From: an uncultured Bacteroidota bacterium
Lineage (GTDB): Bacteria > Bacteroidota > Bacteroidia > Flavobacteriales > Flavobacteriaceae
DNA: 64,000 nucleotides
Reading direction: 5' to 3'
Assembly (NCBI GenBank): GCA_902595825.1
Contig: CACJRP010000004.1
Location: 23,659-87,658, forward strand
The notes beneath the pieces were generated by a model, which did no database searches, was not told where the DNA came from, and saw only the letters and a list, made by a program, of their open reading frames with translations. Each line of letters begins with the position of its first letter. Within the stretch, counting starts at the first letter, position 1. Shown here piece after piece: positions 63,709 to 64,000 of the stretch. The position numbers and the translations under genes are program-made.

Positions 63709-64000
63709 TTCTGTTCATTTAAGAGTTTTTCTATATCAATAATTAAATTTTCGGTTCCATCATAAGAATTACTTTTTTCTATTCCGTTATAATAGACAAT
63801 CGGATTCCCAAAATTATCTCTTCTCGACCTTATAAAACCTTTTTTGTCAATCAAAGCAAAATAACCTTGATGTTCAAACCCTCCAGCAACTTTGGGATTT
63901 ACTGATGCAAATATATTAAATCCTTCATTCGCAAGTTTATAAGTAGCTTCTTTATCTAGGGTTAAAAAATTCCATGAAGAGGAATTAACAACATACATTT
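63705..64000 (-). CDS. SCO1/SenC copper chaperone, C-terminal part
   Basis: The frame runs off the right edge, so the N terminus is outside the window; 98 residues remain. WNFLTLDKEATYKLANEGF and GGFEHQGYFALIDKKGFIRS form the SCO thioredoxin-fold end. The His in FEHQGYF corresponds to the family's third copper ligand. The CxxxC pair would lie upstream of the window. SCO proteins deliver copper to the CuA centre of cytochrome oxidase. Confidence 0.88.
   Translation of the reverse strand, partial: MYVVNSSSWNFLTLDKEATYKLANEGFNIFASVNPKVAGGFEHQGYFALIDKKGFIRSRRDNFGNPIVYYNGIEKSNSYDGTENLIIDIEKLLNEQK

Overview
The window looks like a chromosomal segment from a marine-type member of the Flavobacteriales (Bacteroidetes). 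The evidence is direct: strongly AT-rich DNA, starts preceded by A/T-rich sequence without Shine-Dalgarno motifs, promoter-like TAnnTTTG elements, a SusC/SusD pair, a type IX secretion (T9SS) C-terminal sorting domain, lineage-typical proteins (DUF6089, DUF6702, Haem_bd) and a folK-deoxynucleoside kinase fusion. Almost the whole window is coding. No gap without a gene exceeds 300 bases, and I saw no insertion sequence, prophage, CRISPR array or rRNA. Both ends cut through genes: sppA on the left and a SCO1/SenC gene on the right.

Layout. 1-5.5 kb: sppA (partial), folK-dNK fusion, an rRNA/tRNA methyltransferase, mutS, and a tRNA-Gly/tRNA-Leu pair. 5.5-20.5 kb: an accessory peptide-processing block. 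A two-gene minus-strand operon (DUF1611/DgcN-like plus an enolase-superfamily epimerase/DgcA-like enzyme) is divergent from a tight operon of S12 serine hydrolase, S9 peptidase, M81 (MlrC-like) metallopeptidase and a second S12 hydrolase. SusC, SusD, an intrinsic terminator and a second, glutamyl-endopeptidase-like S9 enzyme follow. No glycoside hydrolase is present, so this reads as a peptide rather than a glycan utilisation locus. Its enzyme families (S12, M81, Ala-Glu epimerase or N-acetyl-D-Glu racemase, and M19 dipeptidase a little downstream) are ones known to act on D-amino-acid or isopeptide substrates.

20.5-33.3 kb: fatty-acid beta-oxidation genes (thiolase, multifunctional FadB/FadJ), a HupE/UreJ protein with DUF6702, M19 dipeptidase, a sugar transporter with fructokinase, an unrecognised zincin-like lipoprotein, an eight-cysteine small protein, and a FecA-like TonB receptor with a c-type haem protein. 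The receptor is preceded by a perfect 11-1-11 palindrome that I interpret as a metal-regulator operator. 33.3-57.2 kb is mostly housekeeping: tRNA-Leu(CAA), prs, rplY, pth, a large T9SS-exported metalloprotease with a companion lipoprotein, ribF, serS, rsmA, mgtE, a D-2-hydroxyacid dehydrogenase, aspartate kinase, a GNAT enzyme, an alpha/beta hydrolase, pdxJ, nadK, a DUF6089 protein, uppS, bamA, two Skp/OmpH chaperones, a gamma-carbonic anhydrase, an Nfu-type Fe-S protein and tsaB. 57.2-62.9 kb: a complete tripartite efflux operon (ATPase, two MacB-like permeases, adaptor, TolC). 62.9-64 kb: cytochrome-oxidase assembly genes (small CxxC membrane protein, DUF420, SCO1).

All functions are inferred from sequence motifs recognised by eye. 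No database search was possible.
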